34,439 bases of DNA from Butyrivibrio sp. (GTDB lineage Bacteria; Bacillota; Clostridia; Lachnospirales; Lachnospiraceae): contig JAILFT010000108.1 in the NCBI GenBank assembly GCA_024697425.1, positions 1 to 34,439 on the forward strand, read 5' to 3'. Below the pieces are notes generated by a model. The model worked only from the letters and a program-made list of their open reading frames with translations. It was not told where the DNA came from and made no database searches. The stretch's first letter is position 1. Each line of letters begins with the position of its first letter. Below are positions 1 through 7,725 of the stretch, piece after piece. Made by a program: the position numbers and the translations under genes.

Positions 1-294
1 ATTAAAGCGTATACATATTCAGTATACCCTGTATGGACATTACAGTCTACATTTTTCTGAACGTTTGTTCGCCTTTCTGCCTCATGTTTATAAGTTTTTT
101 AGAATTTCAACATTATTTCACTCGGGGATTTTAAACATGAAATTAAAAATCTAAACAGAAAATTAACACCGGATTAATGCCATATTAAACCTTCTAAACT
201 TTGTGATTTTCTATAGATTTTATGATTTTCAGGGAGTAAGATGCCACTTGTGTTGTTTCACAAGAGGAAAAAAATTTCAAGGGAGACTTAAGAG
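1..294 (+). other. AT-rich upstream region and 5' leader of the coiled-coil surface protein gene
   Basis: No gene is visible here. The stretch is AT-rich and must hold the promoter of the 934-residue protein, but I cannot assign a -35/-10 pair with normal spacing. TTGTGA and TATGAT near 200-226 are only about 14 nt apart. A perfect small hairpin, CTTGTG(TTGTTT)CACAAG at 247-264, lies in the presumed leader just before AAGAGGAAA and the Shine-Dalgarno GGGAG (281-285). Two GTATAC words at 9-14 and 22-27 lie at the window edge and have no clear meaning. Confidence 0.5.
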
Positions 295-3099
295 ATGAAA
301 AAGAAAATCGTAAACAAAAACCTGGTACGTGCAATGGCAATCGGTCTTAGTGCAGCGATGGCAGCTACACCTGTTACCGCTTTTGCCGCTGAGGGAGATG
401 AGAACTTAAATACAGACGCTCCCGCCACAGAGGTTCCTACAGAAGAAAGCTCCAGGGAGCCTGAGGAAATCGTTGCAGAGTATCAGGAAGCAACCGAGGA
501 AGTGAATGAAAAAGTTGAGGATGTAAACGAAGCTGTTGATGCGGTTCTTAATGAGGGGATTGAGACTGACAACAAAAAGATCGATGGGGAAAGAGCTGAG
601 CTTAACACCGCAAACGATGCGATCGCAGCCGGTGACAATAAGCTCGCAGGGGATGTTCAGAAGCTTGAAGAGATAAATAACGACATTGAAAACGGAATTG
701 TTGATGCATTAAACGCAGCATCAGATGCACAGAATCTCAATGATGAGACTCAGAAGAAGCTTGAGGAGAAATCAACCGAGATGTCCGAGGCAAAAGAGGC
801 TGTGGATAACTCCAAGACAATCGCCGATGCCAACGAGAATCTCGAGAAGGCAAAAGAGATTGCTACTGAGGCCGAGAAGACTTATGAGGATGCAGTTGCA
901 AAGTCTGAGGAGATCAACACAAAATACGAGGAAGCCAAGGCAGCCGTAGAAAAGGCTCAGGCAGATTATGAGAAGGCAGCCGCCACAGCTGATGCTGATC
1001 TTTCCGAGGCCGAGGAGAACCTTAAGCTTGCGCAGATGACTCTTTCCAATCTTGAGACACAGGCAAACAAGGCTAAGGAAGATGCCAACACCCAGCTTGA
1101 GAATGCAGAGAAAACTGCAGATGAGAAGGTTGACGCTGCAAAGGCCGCTTACGATGAGGCCGCTGATGAGCTTGAGAAAAAAGAAGCTGCTGCCGACAAG
1201 GCACAGCAGGAATATGACAAGCTCAAGAAGCAGGCTGATATTGCAAAGACAAAAGTTGAGAACCTTAAGAAGGCCATTGAAAAGAGCGAAGGCGACACAG
1301 CCAAGATTGAGGCTGAGCTTGCAAAGCGCCAGGCTGAGTATGATGCAATCAACACAAAATACGAGGCTGCCGAAGCCGAGTTAAGCAAGGCATCTCAGGA
1401 GTACAATGCAGCAAATGAGACTATGGAGACCAGCTGCAATGAGTTCATCGATGCCATGAACGAGGCTATAAAGTACAGCGGTTATTCAAGAAAGGCCATT
1501 GCCGGCTATATCAACGACTGTGAGGATGAGAAGGCCTACTACAGCGGAAATCTCGAAACTATCGATGCTTTGATCTCAACCGGTGAGCAGGCAATTGAGC
1601 AGGCAAACAGCAAAATTTCCGGATATAATGAGGATCTCAAGGCCGCTCAGTATGAGAAGGATGCGGCTGTTATGAAGAGAGCAATTGCCGGTCAGAAGTG
1701 GAAAGAAGCTAAGATGTCCGGTGCAAGCCGCAGAGAGCTTCAAAGACTTGAAAACGAGTACTGGGCTGCCAACGATGAAATCGGTGTTGCTGAGCAGAAG
1801 ATCAGAAATATCAACTATGCAATAAATCAGACACAGAAAGATATCACTGAGATCGATAAGGGTATCTCAAAGCTTAATGACTATAAAGAAGAGACACAGG
1901 AGTATATCAGCACTCTTGATGATGAGATCAGCAAATCCACACAGCTTATTTCAGACATCGACACAGCATATAACAACTACTACACCAAGAAGGATGCCTA
2001 TGCACGTTCTCTTTACGATTTAGAGGTTAAGGGTGCCGCTTATCAGGATGCAAGCGATACCTACTCATACTATTCAGATCTTGAAAAGGCCAAGGCTGCA
2101 CAGGTAGCAACGATTCAGGAAAAACTGGAGAAGAAGGAAGGCAACACAGCAAAGCTCAAGGCAGAACTTGAGACTGCAAAGACAGAACTTTCCGACATCG
2201 CAGCTAAAAAGGATGCCGCAGCACAGGCCAAGGAAGAAGCAGCAAGGCAGAAGCGTGAAGCTGACAAGGCTGAGACAGCAGCAAGACATGACTACCAGGA
2301 TGCTAAAAAGAAAGCTGCTGCCGATAAGAAAGCTGCAAGAGCAGAATATGCAAAAGCTGTAGAAGCCTGCAACGACCTTACAGACGCAGTAAAGGAAGCA
2401 CAGGCAGCTGTTACAGATGCCCAGAATAAAGTAAATGAGATTGAAGAGGCCATCAGCGACCTTGACAGAAAGCACACCATCGACGGTAAGGTTATTTCTC
2501 CCGACACACTTATCCTTGACCAGCTCAAGAGACAGCTCGATGAGGCCAAGGAGGATCTTACAGGCAAAAAGCAGATCCTTGACGAGATAAACGACCAGCT
2601 GGATCAGGCTCAGAAGTCAAGGGATGCTATTGTTAAGAGACTCACTCCAAAGCCTTCAGTAAAGCCTTCTGATTCCGAGACAAGCGAGAACAACGACAGT
2701 ACTCCCGCAGCACCTGCTGTAGTAAGAACTGTTACAACAACTACTGCCGATACAGCAAACGCAGACGCTGCAGTTCTGGGAGCAAAGAGATCCGTTAAAG
2801 CATCTTCATCCAAGAAGGATGTTGCAGTTACAGAAAGCGATGCAGCAGATACTCAGGAGACAAAAGACATCACTGCTCCGGTTGCAGGTGATCAGAACAA
2901 GGAGACTGCAGCCGTAGAAAGCAAGACCAATGCTTCTCCTGACACTCAGGATATCGCAGACGAAGAGACCCCTCTTGCCGGTCAGATTCCTGACGGAAGA
3001 AAGGGCCTCGTAGGTTGGCTCATCGCACTTCTTGCAGTACTTGGTATTTCCACAGAAGAAGTTATCAGAAGAAACAATAATAAGAACAAAGCTGAGTAA
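295..3099 (+). CDS. Secreted coiled-coil surface protein with C-terminal membrane anchor
   Basis: This is a 934-residue exported protein of unknown function. Residues 1-31 form a signal peptide (KKKIVNKN, a hydrophobic core, cleavage near TAFA). Nearly all of 60-790 is Ala/Glu/Lys/Asp-rich heptad sequence, predicted to be long coiled coil. Related segments recur, for example INTKYE near residue 205 and again near 350, and EGxTAK twice. A central block (about 385-450) is richer in Tyr and Gly (KYSGYSRKAIAGYIN). A Ser/Thr/Ala/Pro-rich linker (about 795-890) leads to DEETPLA (889-895), one hydrophobic segment (904-919) and a basic tail (RRNNNKNK). This order resembles wall- or membrane-anchored proteins, although no LPXTG is present. 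The start has GGGAG 9 nt upstream. The gene converges on the ABC permease with 6 nt between stops. A structural or adhesive surface role is inferred only from architecture. Confidence 0.85.
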   Translation: MKKKIVNKNLVRAMAIGLSAAMAATPVTAFAAEGDENLNTDAPATEVPTEESSREPEEIVAEYQEATEEVNEKVEDVNEAVDAVLNEGIETDNKKIDGERAELNTANDAIAAGDNKLAGDVQKLEEINNDIENGIVDALNAASDAQNLNDETQKKLEEKSTEMSEAKEAVDNSKTIADANENLEKAKEIATEAEKTYEDAVAKSEEINTKYEEAKAAVEKAQADYEKAAATADADLSEAEENLKLAQMTLSNLETQANKAKEDANTQLENAEKTADEKVDAAKAAYDEAADELEKKEAAADKAQQEYDKLKKQADIAKTKVENLKKAIEKSEGDTAKIEAELAKRQAEYDAINTKYEAAEAELSKASQEYNAANETMETSCNEFIDAMNEAIKYSGYSRKAIAGYINDCEDEKAYYSGNLETIDALISTGEQAIEQANSKISGYNEDLKAAQYEKDAAVMKRAIAGQKWKEAKMSGASRRELQRLENEYWAANDEIGVAEQKIRNINYAINQTQKDITEIDKGISKLNDYKEETQEYISTLDDEISKSTQLISDIDTAYNNYYTKKDAYARSLYDLEVKGAAYQDASDTYSYYSDLEKAKAAQVATIQEKLEKKEGNTAKLKAELETAKTELSDIAAKKDAAAQAKEEAARQKREADKAETAARHDYQDAKKKAAADKKAARAEYAKAVEACNDLTDAVKEAQAAVTDAQNKVNEIEEAISDLDRKHTIDGKVISPDTLILDQLKRQLDEAKEDLTGKKQILDEINDQLDQAQKSRDAIVKRLTPKPSVKPSDSETSENNDSTPAAPAVVRTVTTTTADTANADAAVLGAKRSVKASSSKKDVAVTESDAADTQETKDITAPVAGDQNKETAAVESKTNASPDTQDIADEETPLAGQIPDGRKGLVGWLIALLAVLGISTEEVIRRNNNKNKAE

Positions 3100-3105
3100 A
3101 GACAG

Positions 3106-4050
3106 TTATCTCTTGTCTTTATCAATGCGCTCCAGCAGGAATGTTGCTATCAATATATAGGCAAAAGCCCAAAAGAGGAGCCATTCCCAGCAGCGTACAA
3201 GAATATCAATATTGAAATCATAATCGGGATTCCGGTTCTGCTCTGCAGTTTGCATGAGGATATCATCTCTTAAGTCGTTCTCCTCTATATACTGCAGCAC
3301 ATGCAGGACCGGTTTTTCTCCGTCTACATCTATATCTTTCATCTTCACAGCACTGTTCCATACACTCACCATTGGAAGTGAATTATAATCACCCTGGGTA
3401 CACAGCGCGGTAAGCCCCCACTTAGTAGCAGTCAGGTTTGTAAGTGGCATGGCTGCTTCGGGGAGATTGAAAAAACCTCCTGAAAAAATAAGCTGCACAA
3501 TAAGCAGGAAGGGCATTATTGTCATAGCCGCCGTTGTCGTCCTGGCAAAAGAAGATACCAGAAGAGCCAGCATATCCGCAGCAAAGGTAACAAAGAACAG
3601 GGTTATCCCTATATCCACAATCGGCCAGGGAGTCACAAGGCTCTTTTGCGGCATTGCTACACCCATACTGATGCAGACAAACAGCATTATAATAACCTGC
3701 AGCACACACAGAATTGCCTGATAGATCACATGGGCAGCCATATAGGCACTGATGTGGAGTCCGGATCTGTGCTCTCTTTTTACGATGGCTCTTTCTCTGC
3801 AGATCACCTGAATCGAGTTAAAAAAGCCGTTCCAGATGCATACACAGGCAAGGGCGAAGGTTCCCGTCAGAGTACCCTCCATGGTCTTATAGATATTGGA
3901 TCCCACGGCAAAAGCCACAAGGCCTGCAACTATGGCTGACATGGGAAGCACCTTCCAGTCATTCTGGAAGAGGAACATTCTGAAGAGCTTACCCAGATAA
4001 ATAAAGGTCTGTGACAGACGTCCTTTGCGTCTTATTCTTCCTGTATTCAT
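3106..4050 (-). CDS. ABC-2 type transporter permease
   Basis: This 314-residue integral membrane protein resembles the permease half of ABCG/ABC-2 exporters. About six hydrophobic segments are visible (near 36-52, 60-83, 101-130, 144-165, 172-195 and 288-306). ICRERAIVKREHRSGLHISAY near 83-103 is the charged connecting helix typical of ABC-2 permeases, where RE motifs contact the ATPase. A soluble loop of about 80 residues sits between the last two segments. The gene begins 6 nt after the stop of the ATP-binding partner, so the two are surely co-transcribed and form one exporter. The substrate is unknown. The kinase and phosphatase genes upstream suggest, but do not prove, phosphorylation control. 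Confidence 0.85.
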   Translation of the reverse strand: MNTGRIRRKGRLSQTFIYLGKLFRMFLFQNDWKVLPMSAIVAGLVAFAVGSNIYKTMEGTLTGTFALACVCIWNGFFNSIQVICRERAIVKREHRSGLHISAYMAAHVIYQAILCVLQVIIMLFVCISMGVAMPQKSLVTPWPIVDIGITLFFVTFAADMLALLVSSFARTTTAAMTIMPFLLIVQLIFSGGFFNLPEAAMPLTNLTATKWGLTALCTQGDYNSLPMVSVWNSAVKMKDIDVDGEKPVLHVLQYIEENDLRDDILMQTAEQNRNPDYDFNIDILVRCWEWLLFWAFAYILIATFLLERIDKDKR

Positions 4051-4056
4051 AATCCG

Positions 4057-5376
4057 TCACCCCACCCTTTCTCTCATATAGTCTGCGTACTTCTCAACGA
4101 ATTCGTCTGCTCTGCCTTCTCCGCCTTCATCCTTCTGGTTAATGGAAAGAAGTATCTCCTCCATGGAAGACTTCCCAAAGAATTCATATGCCTCTTTTAC
4201 CGGGCCGTAATAGGCAAGCCGGCCGGTTCTTCCGGCATCCTTTGCAAGAACAATGACGTCGTCAAAAAGATCTATGACTCTGTCCGGAGTGTGGGTTATA
4301 ACCACTACTATTTTTCCCTCATCAGCGATAGACCTAAGCTTCTCGAAAAGCCCTCTGGCAACTACACCGTCAAGTCCGGAATCCGGCTCATCCAGGATAA
4401 AAAGTGACGGATCCGAGATAAATTCCATGGCTATTGAAAGCCTCTTTCTCTGACCGCCGGAAAGCTTCTCCACAAGACTGTTCTTTACTGCCGTGAGTCC
4501 GAACTGCTCAAGGACCTGTGAAATACGCTCGTTTTTCTCGGCAAATGAAACACTGGTGGGGAGGCGCAGGGTGGCTGCATCTGACAATGTAAGCGCCACC
4601 GTATCATTGCCCCTCATGAGATCCTGCTGAGGAACAAAACCGATATCATACATCATCTTGTCGTAATCCTTGTAGATATCGTTATCTCCGAGAGTAATAC
4701 TGGCATCAGCTTTTTCATATCCTGTCACGGCATTGAGGTAAGTTGTCTTACCCGCTCCGGAGCCTCCAAGAAGCAGCACCATGTGGCCTTTGGGGATACG
4801 CATATGAATGTCCTTAAGAAGAATTTTCTTTTTAAAAAGATCTATCACTGACCGCTCGTTTATGTTGACGGTAAGGCCGTCCTTGATGTTATCAACGTCA
4901 GTGCCAAGGGTCTTGGCCTGCCCGGAAACATCGAGGGATTCTATCTTTCTTACAGGAATAAACTTCTTCGATACTCCCCAGTAACATATTGTCACAGCCT
5001 CAAAGAGCACCATTAAGACAACCCATTTCTTGGAACGACCGAAGGTTTCCGTAAGGCCTGTGTAGATTCGCGTTGTGTAGATTAAATTGGCAATGGCAAA
5101 TGACACAGCCATTATCAGAGCCATCAAAACAAGAACCGGATCCTGCAAATTGGCGTAGGTTACTATTGTGCCAAACACAAAGGAGATAACAGAAATATAC
5201 ATGTATTTCCTGCCATCCTCTTCTCTGTCAGCACAAAGGGCGATATGGTACTCTCTTGCCAGCGGCACCAGAGCCCAGTATTTCTTTATCCCGCATTTTC
5301 CAAAGATCTTCCAGTACCCTATAGTTGTAAGTACCAGTGTGATAATCCTCAATCCGCTCGTAAGGTCAAATCTCAT
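4057..5376 (-). CDS. ABC transporter ATP-binding protein with N-terminal membrane region
   Basis: 439 residues. The ORF track starts at a TTG (5403), but ATG at 5376 has AGGAGG 5 nt upstream and is clearly preferred. Residues 1-135 contain about four hydrophobic segments (9-20, 59-77, 80-103, 117-135) and resemble the small DUF5684-like membrane region. Residues 165-375 are an ABC ATPase: Walker A GGSGAGKTT (204-212), signature LSGGQ (305-309), Walker B LFILDEPD (325-332), H-loop His362. The QRKR after the signature and DSGLDG are typical of the ABCG/ABC-2 exporter class. The membrane region is fused to the ATPase, while the real permease is the next gene. A separate promoter lies upstream (5444-5472). 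Confidence 0.9.
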   Translation of the reverse strand: MRFDLTSGLRIITLVLTTIGYWKIFGKCGIKKYWALVPLAREYHIALCADREEDGRKYMYISVISFVFGTIVTYANLQDPVLVLMALIMAVSFAIANLIYTTRIYTGLTETFGRSKKWVVLMVLFEAVTICYWGVSKKFIPVRKIESLDVSGQAKTLGTDVDNIKDGLTVNINERSVIDLFKKKILLKDIHMRIPKGHMVLLLGGSGAGKTTYLNAVTGYEKADASITLGDNDIYKDYDKMMYDIGFVPQQDLMRGNDTVALTLSDAATLRLPTSVSFAEKNERISQVLEQFGLTAVKNSLVEKLSGGQRKRLSIAMEFISDPSLFILDEPDSGLDGVVARGLFEKLRSIADEGKIVVVITHTPDRVIDLFDDVIVLAKDAGRTGRLAYYGPVKEAYEFFGKSSMEEILLSINQKDEGGEGRADEFVEKYADYMRERVG

Positions 5377-5426
5377 ATGGTCCTCCTGCAAATCCCGGGG
5401 CAAGCAAAAAAATCAGATGTAGTCAA

Positions 5427-5441
5427 ATATACTCTGTATAT
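5427..5441. promoter_or_regulatory. Palindrome over the predicted start site of the ABC genes
   Basis: ATATACTCTGTATAT is an inverted repeat (ATATAC, 3 nt, GTATAT). It covers the position expected for the transcription start of the neighbouring promoter, a common location for a repressor operator. No local regulator gene is available to name as the binder. Confidence 0.4.
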
Positions 5442-5443
5442 TC

Positions 5444-5472
5444 ATTGTATATCCGTTCTTTGGGAAGTACAA
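5444..5472 (-). promoter_or_regulatory. Sigma-A-like promoter for the ABC transporter pair
   Basis: On the minus strand TTGTAC (5472-5467) and TACAAT (5449-5444) are separated by exactly 17 nt, matching -35 and -10 at 4/6 and 5/6. It lies in the 108-nt gap between the small membrane protein and the ABC ATPase. The ABC pair could therefore be expressed independently of the kinase genes. Confidence 0.6.
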
Positions 5473-5484
5473 TCTTGAGCCAAT

Positions 5485-5721
5485 TTACAGGTTAAAAGAG
5501 TCATAGGTATAGACCATGTCCTGCTCGATGACAAAGTCATCGTCCAATACGCCGTAGTCATCATGGTTTCTGCCAAGAAGCCTTGTGGTGCACATGGCAG
5601 CCGTAGCCTCTCCCTCAGGAATAACCTCGGGACCGGAATCACCCTTGAGAAAGCTTCCAAGCCCAAGGATTACCACCAGGGCAATAAATATGATCACGAA
5701 AGTATATACAAAAATCAGCAT
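5485..5721 (-). CDS. Small single-pass membrane protein, unknown function
   Basis: 78 residues from the chosen ATG at 5721. The ORF track extends to a TTG at 5763, which would overlap the kinase by 29 nt. The 5721 ATG lies 13 nt after the kinase stop with AAAGAGAG upstream. It starts MLIFVYTFVIIFIALVVILGLGSF, a strong membrane segment right at the N terminus. A 50-residue acidic tail follows (KGDSGPEVIPEGEAT, then DDYGVLDDDFVIEQD), with a single Cys. I recognise no family. Its place between the kinase and the ABC exporter suggests a partner, regulator or substrate of one of these, which is inference only. Confidence 0.65.
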   Translation of the reverse strand: MLIFVYTFVIIFIALVVILGLGSFLKGDSGPEVIPEGEATAAMCTTRLLGRNHDDYGVLDDDFVIEQDMVYTYDSFNL

Positions 5722-5734
5722 CTTATCTCTCTTT

Positions 5735-6787
5735 CTACTTTTCAAATTCGCTGCGGACATCAATATAATCTTTGTTCACTGCGTTGATGTCCCTATCATT
5801 TATGGCATTCCTTATGCGGATTCCTGCATTTCCAAGCCTCTCCTTCACTGCAGGGATACGCTGCCTTGCATCCTCAGCGGCGTAACTTCTTACGGTGTCG
5901 TAGTGATTTACCGCGGCTGTAACTCCAAGAGCCAGAACTGCAGCTATTATCGCGGCCTTTGCTCCCATCAGCAGCCTTCTTATTGCAACTGCTCTCGGGT
6001 ATCGGGCCAGAGCTCTGTCAATCTCCCTGCAGCTTCCGAATCTGTCATCTCTGTCAGGCCTGGTGCACTTCTCAAGGATCTTCTTTAATTCCGGTGAAAC
6101 AGGTCTTGCCGTTACCGGCCTTCCTGCTTTCCCTCTACTTTTGCTGCCTGCCTTTTCGCTTCCTGCCATCATCTGCAGCATCGTTCTCCCAAAGCAGTAG
6201 ATATCTGTCCGCACGTCAGTCTGTCCAAGGCTTCCGTACTGCTCCGGGGCCGCAAAGCCGCAGGTTCCCAGATTCAGCGTATCCGCTCCAACGCCCGGGC
6301 TATACTCCCTGGCTGCTCCGAAATCTATCAGTGCCACATGGCCGTCGGGTTTCACAATGATATTTGCAGGCTTTAAATCCCTGTAGATAACCGGGCTCTT
6401 TAGCCCATGAAGATAGGACAGCACCTTAAGTATCTCTTTTCCCATCTGCACCGCAGTTTTCTCAGGAAGTGCCCCTTTAGCCTTAAGCACCTTCTCCATG
6501 GAGTTCCCGTGAACGTGCTCCAGCACAAAGGCATTCTCATAAACCGCCACAACCTTTGGAATCGCAGGGTGATCCAGCTTTTGCAAAAGAGCTGTCTCCT
6601 CCTCCACTGCCTTTTTGGTGTCCCCTAATGAAAGTACTCCTTCCTTAAGCACCTTGACTGTCACGGCTTTCCCGGTTTCCTTATCATGCCCCATGTAAAC
6701 CACGCTGCTGCCGCCCTCACCAAGCTTTCGCAGTATGCGGTATCTGTCCCTGTAAAGGCTCTCATTTGTCAATTCATTTCTTTTCAT
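5735..6787 (-). CDS. Transmembrane Ser/Thr protein kinase (Hanks type, no PASTA domains)
   Basis: 350 residues. Kinase domain about 15-262: glycine loop GEGGSSVV (23-30), ATP-binding Lys45 in VTVKVL, Glu63/64, catalytic loop YRDLKPAN (135-142, Asp137 and Asn142), IDFGAAR (154-160), AAPEQYG (179-185), DIYCFG (195-200). All residues needed for catalysis are present. A membrane helix (about 277-293) is followed by about 55 mainly charged outside residues, with no PASTA repeats, unlike PrkC/IreK kinases that sense muropeptides. GGGAG lies 6 nt before the ATG, and the gene starts 12 nt after the PP2C stop. Kinase and phosphatase most likely act as an opposing pair. Candidate targets are the ABC transporter encoded downstream or IreB elsewhere in the window. 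Confidence 0.93.
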   Translation of the reverse strand: MKRNELTNESLYRDRYRILRKLGEGGSSVVYMGHDKETGKAVTVKVLKEGVLSLGDTKKAVEEETALLQKLDHPAIPKVVAVYENAFVLEHVHGNSMEKVLKAKGALPEKTAVQMGKEILKVLSYLHGLKSPVIYRDLKPANIIVKPDGHVALIDFGAAREYSPGVGADTLNLGTCGFAAPEQYGSLGQTDVRTDIYCFGRTMLQMMAGSEKAGSKSRGKAGRPVTARPVSPELKKILEKCTRPDRDDRFGSCREIDRALARYPRAVAIRRLLMGAKAAIIAAVLALGVTAAVNHYDTVRSYAAEDARQRIPAVKERLGNAGIRIRNAINDRDINAVNKDYIDVRSEFEK

Positions 6788-6799
6788 AACCGTCTCCCA

Positions 6800-7582
6800 T
6801 CAGTATTCCAGGCACATGGCCGCCACTGAGATGTTATCCTCCTCTTTCCTGGACCACGCCGTTTCCGCAAGTTTCCTGCACTCCTCCAGCATATCCTCCG
6901 GAGTTACGCACATCTGCGGACACAGCTTGTCATGAAGCTCTGTTTTCTCCAACGTTCTCCAGAATCCGTCGCTGCAGGCAACCACCGTGACATCTCCCCT
7001 GAACTCCCCTCTTGTAACCTGAGGCTCAACTCCCCCGGAACTGCCAATGCTCTGCAAAAGAACATTTCTCTCAGGGTCCGAGGAAACATCCTCCGGCTTA
7101 AGAAGCCCTCTGTCCAGCTTATCCTGAATCACACTCTGATCCCTGGTAATGGCTGCGGCGGAAGCTCTGTCTATGACATAGAGCCTTGAATCTCCCACAT
7201 TAAAGGCAAGATACCTGTGTCCAATCTGCAAAAGAGCTGTGAGAGTGGTTCCAAGGTTTATGCCCCGGTGTTTACCGTAGCGCCTTATCTCTCCGCTGGT
7301 CTTGGCAATGAGCCTTCGCAGTGACACCTCTGCGGTATCCCACAGCTTCTCCTCACACATATTCTGCATAAGGGGCAGCTCCTCACAAAACCAGTTCTCC
7401 AGAGCTCTAATGGCCTTGCAGCTGGCCACTTCCCCTTTTGAAAGTCCTCCCATTCCGTCACATACTGCAACAAAAGAGATCCTTCCATGCCTTCTGGTAC
7501 CCGCAACCTTTATCATGGCTGCATCCTGATTGACACGACGCACTTTGCCCCTGTCGGTAAACACACAAGCTTTTACATTCAT
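6800..7582 (-). CDS. PP2C-type Ser/Thr protein phosphatase
   Basis: 260 residues, a complete bacterial PP2C/PPM metal-dependent phosphatase. The metal-binding motifs are in order: TDRGKVRRVNQD (9-20), VCDGMGG (40-46), NVGDSRLY (128-135), ACSDG (202-206) and EEDNIS (247-252). There is no membrane segment or extra domain. It should remove phosphate from targets of the kinase encoded next. AGGAG lies 8 nt before the ATG. It is the first gene of the kinase/ABC module and follows a strong promoter. Confidence 0.95.
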   Translation of the reverse strand: MNVKACVFTDRGKVRRVNQDAAMIKVAGTRRHGRISFVAVCDGMGGLSKGEVASCKAIRALENWFCEELPLMQNMCEEKLWDTAEVSLRRLIAKTSGEIRRYGKHRGINLGTTLTALLQIGHRYLAFNVGDSRLYVIDRASAAAITRDQSVIQDKLDRGLLKPEDVSSDPERNVLLQSIGSSGGVEPQVTRGEFRGDVTVVACSDGFWRTLEKTELHDKLCPQMCVTPEDMLEECRKLAETAWSRKEEDNISVAAMCLEY

Positions 7583-7604
7583 TGTTAATTCTCCTGAAAA
7601 TATT

Positions 7605-7630
7605 GTCCGAATCGGACCGTGAAAATCACG
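7605..7630. promoter_or_regulatory. Two adjacent palindromes in the leader of the PP2C-kinase operon
   Basis: GTCCGA-A-TCGGAC (7605-7617) and CGTGA-AAA-TCACG (7618-7630) are back to back, 23-48 nt upstream of the phosphatase start and downstream of the predicted transcription start. They could be operators or small leader hairpins. No function is assigned. Confidence 0.35.
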
Positions 7631-7640
7631 AAATAATAAT

Positions 7641-7680
7641 TAAAAGAAAAAGACTGTGCCACATATCCGTGACACAGTCT
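7641..7680 (-). terminator. Rho-independent terminator after ctpA (also abuts the next promoter)
   Basis: On the minus strand GACTGTG(T)CAC, then a 6-nt loop, GTG(G)CACAGTC (7679-7652) is followed by TTTTTCTTTT. It lies 46 nt after the protease stop and ends the ftsEX-M23-ctpA transcript. Its first base coincides with the predicted start of the next operon. Confidence 0.8.
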
Positions 7681-7683
7681 CAA

Positions 7684-7712
7684 ATAATACACTTATTCTT
7701 TTATGATGTCAA
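7684..7712 (-). promoter_or_regulatory. Strong sigma-A-like promoter for the PP2C-kinase operon
   Basis: Minus-strand TTGACA (7712-7707) and TATTAT (7689-7684) with a 17-nt spacer is near consensus. The expected start is about 7678-7680, giving a leader of about 97 nt that would begin with the hairpin described at 7641-7680. Confidence 0.7.
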
Positions 7713-7725
7713 CAATCTTTTTTGA

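Noticed and set aside
9-27. Two GTATAC palindromes at the left edge
   Set aside because: They lie too close to the window edge to be placed relative to any gene or promoter; AT-rich chance words cannot be excluded.
1052-1384. Out-of-frame ORFs inside the coiled-coil gene (also 725-949, 2074-2475, 2168-2362)
   Set aside because: They arise from the low-complexity Glu/Ala/Lys codons of the real frame; Arg/Gln-rich or Cys/Phe-rich translations have no family resemblance.
3098-3120. AAAGACA/TGTCTTT hairpin between the convergent surface-protein and permease genes
   Set aside because: Only 7 bp of AT-rich stem with a 9-nt loop, overlapping both coding ends; too weak to call a terminator.
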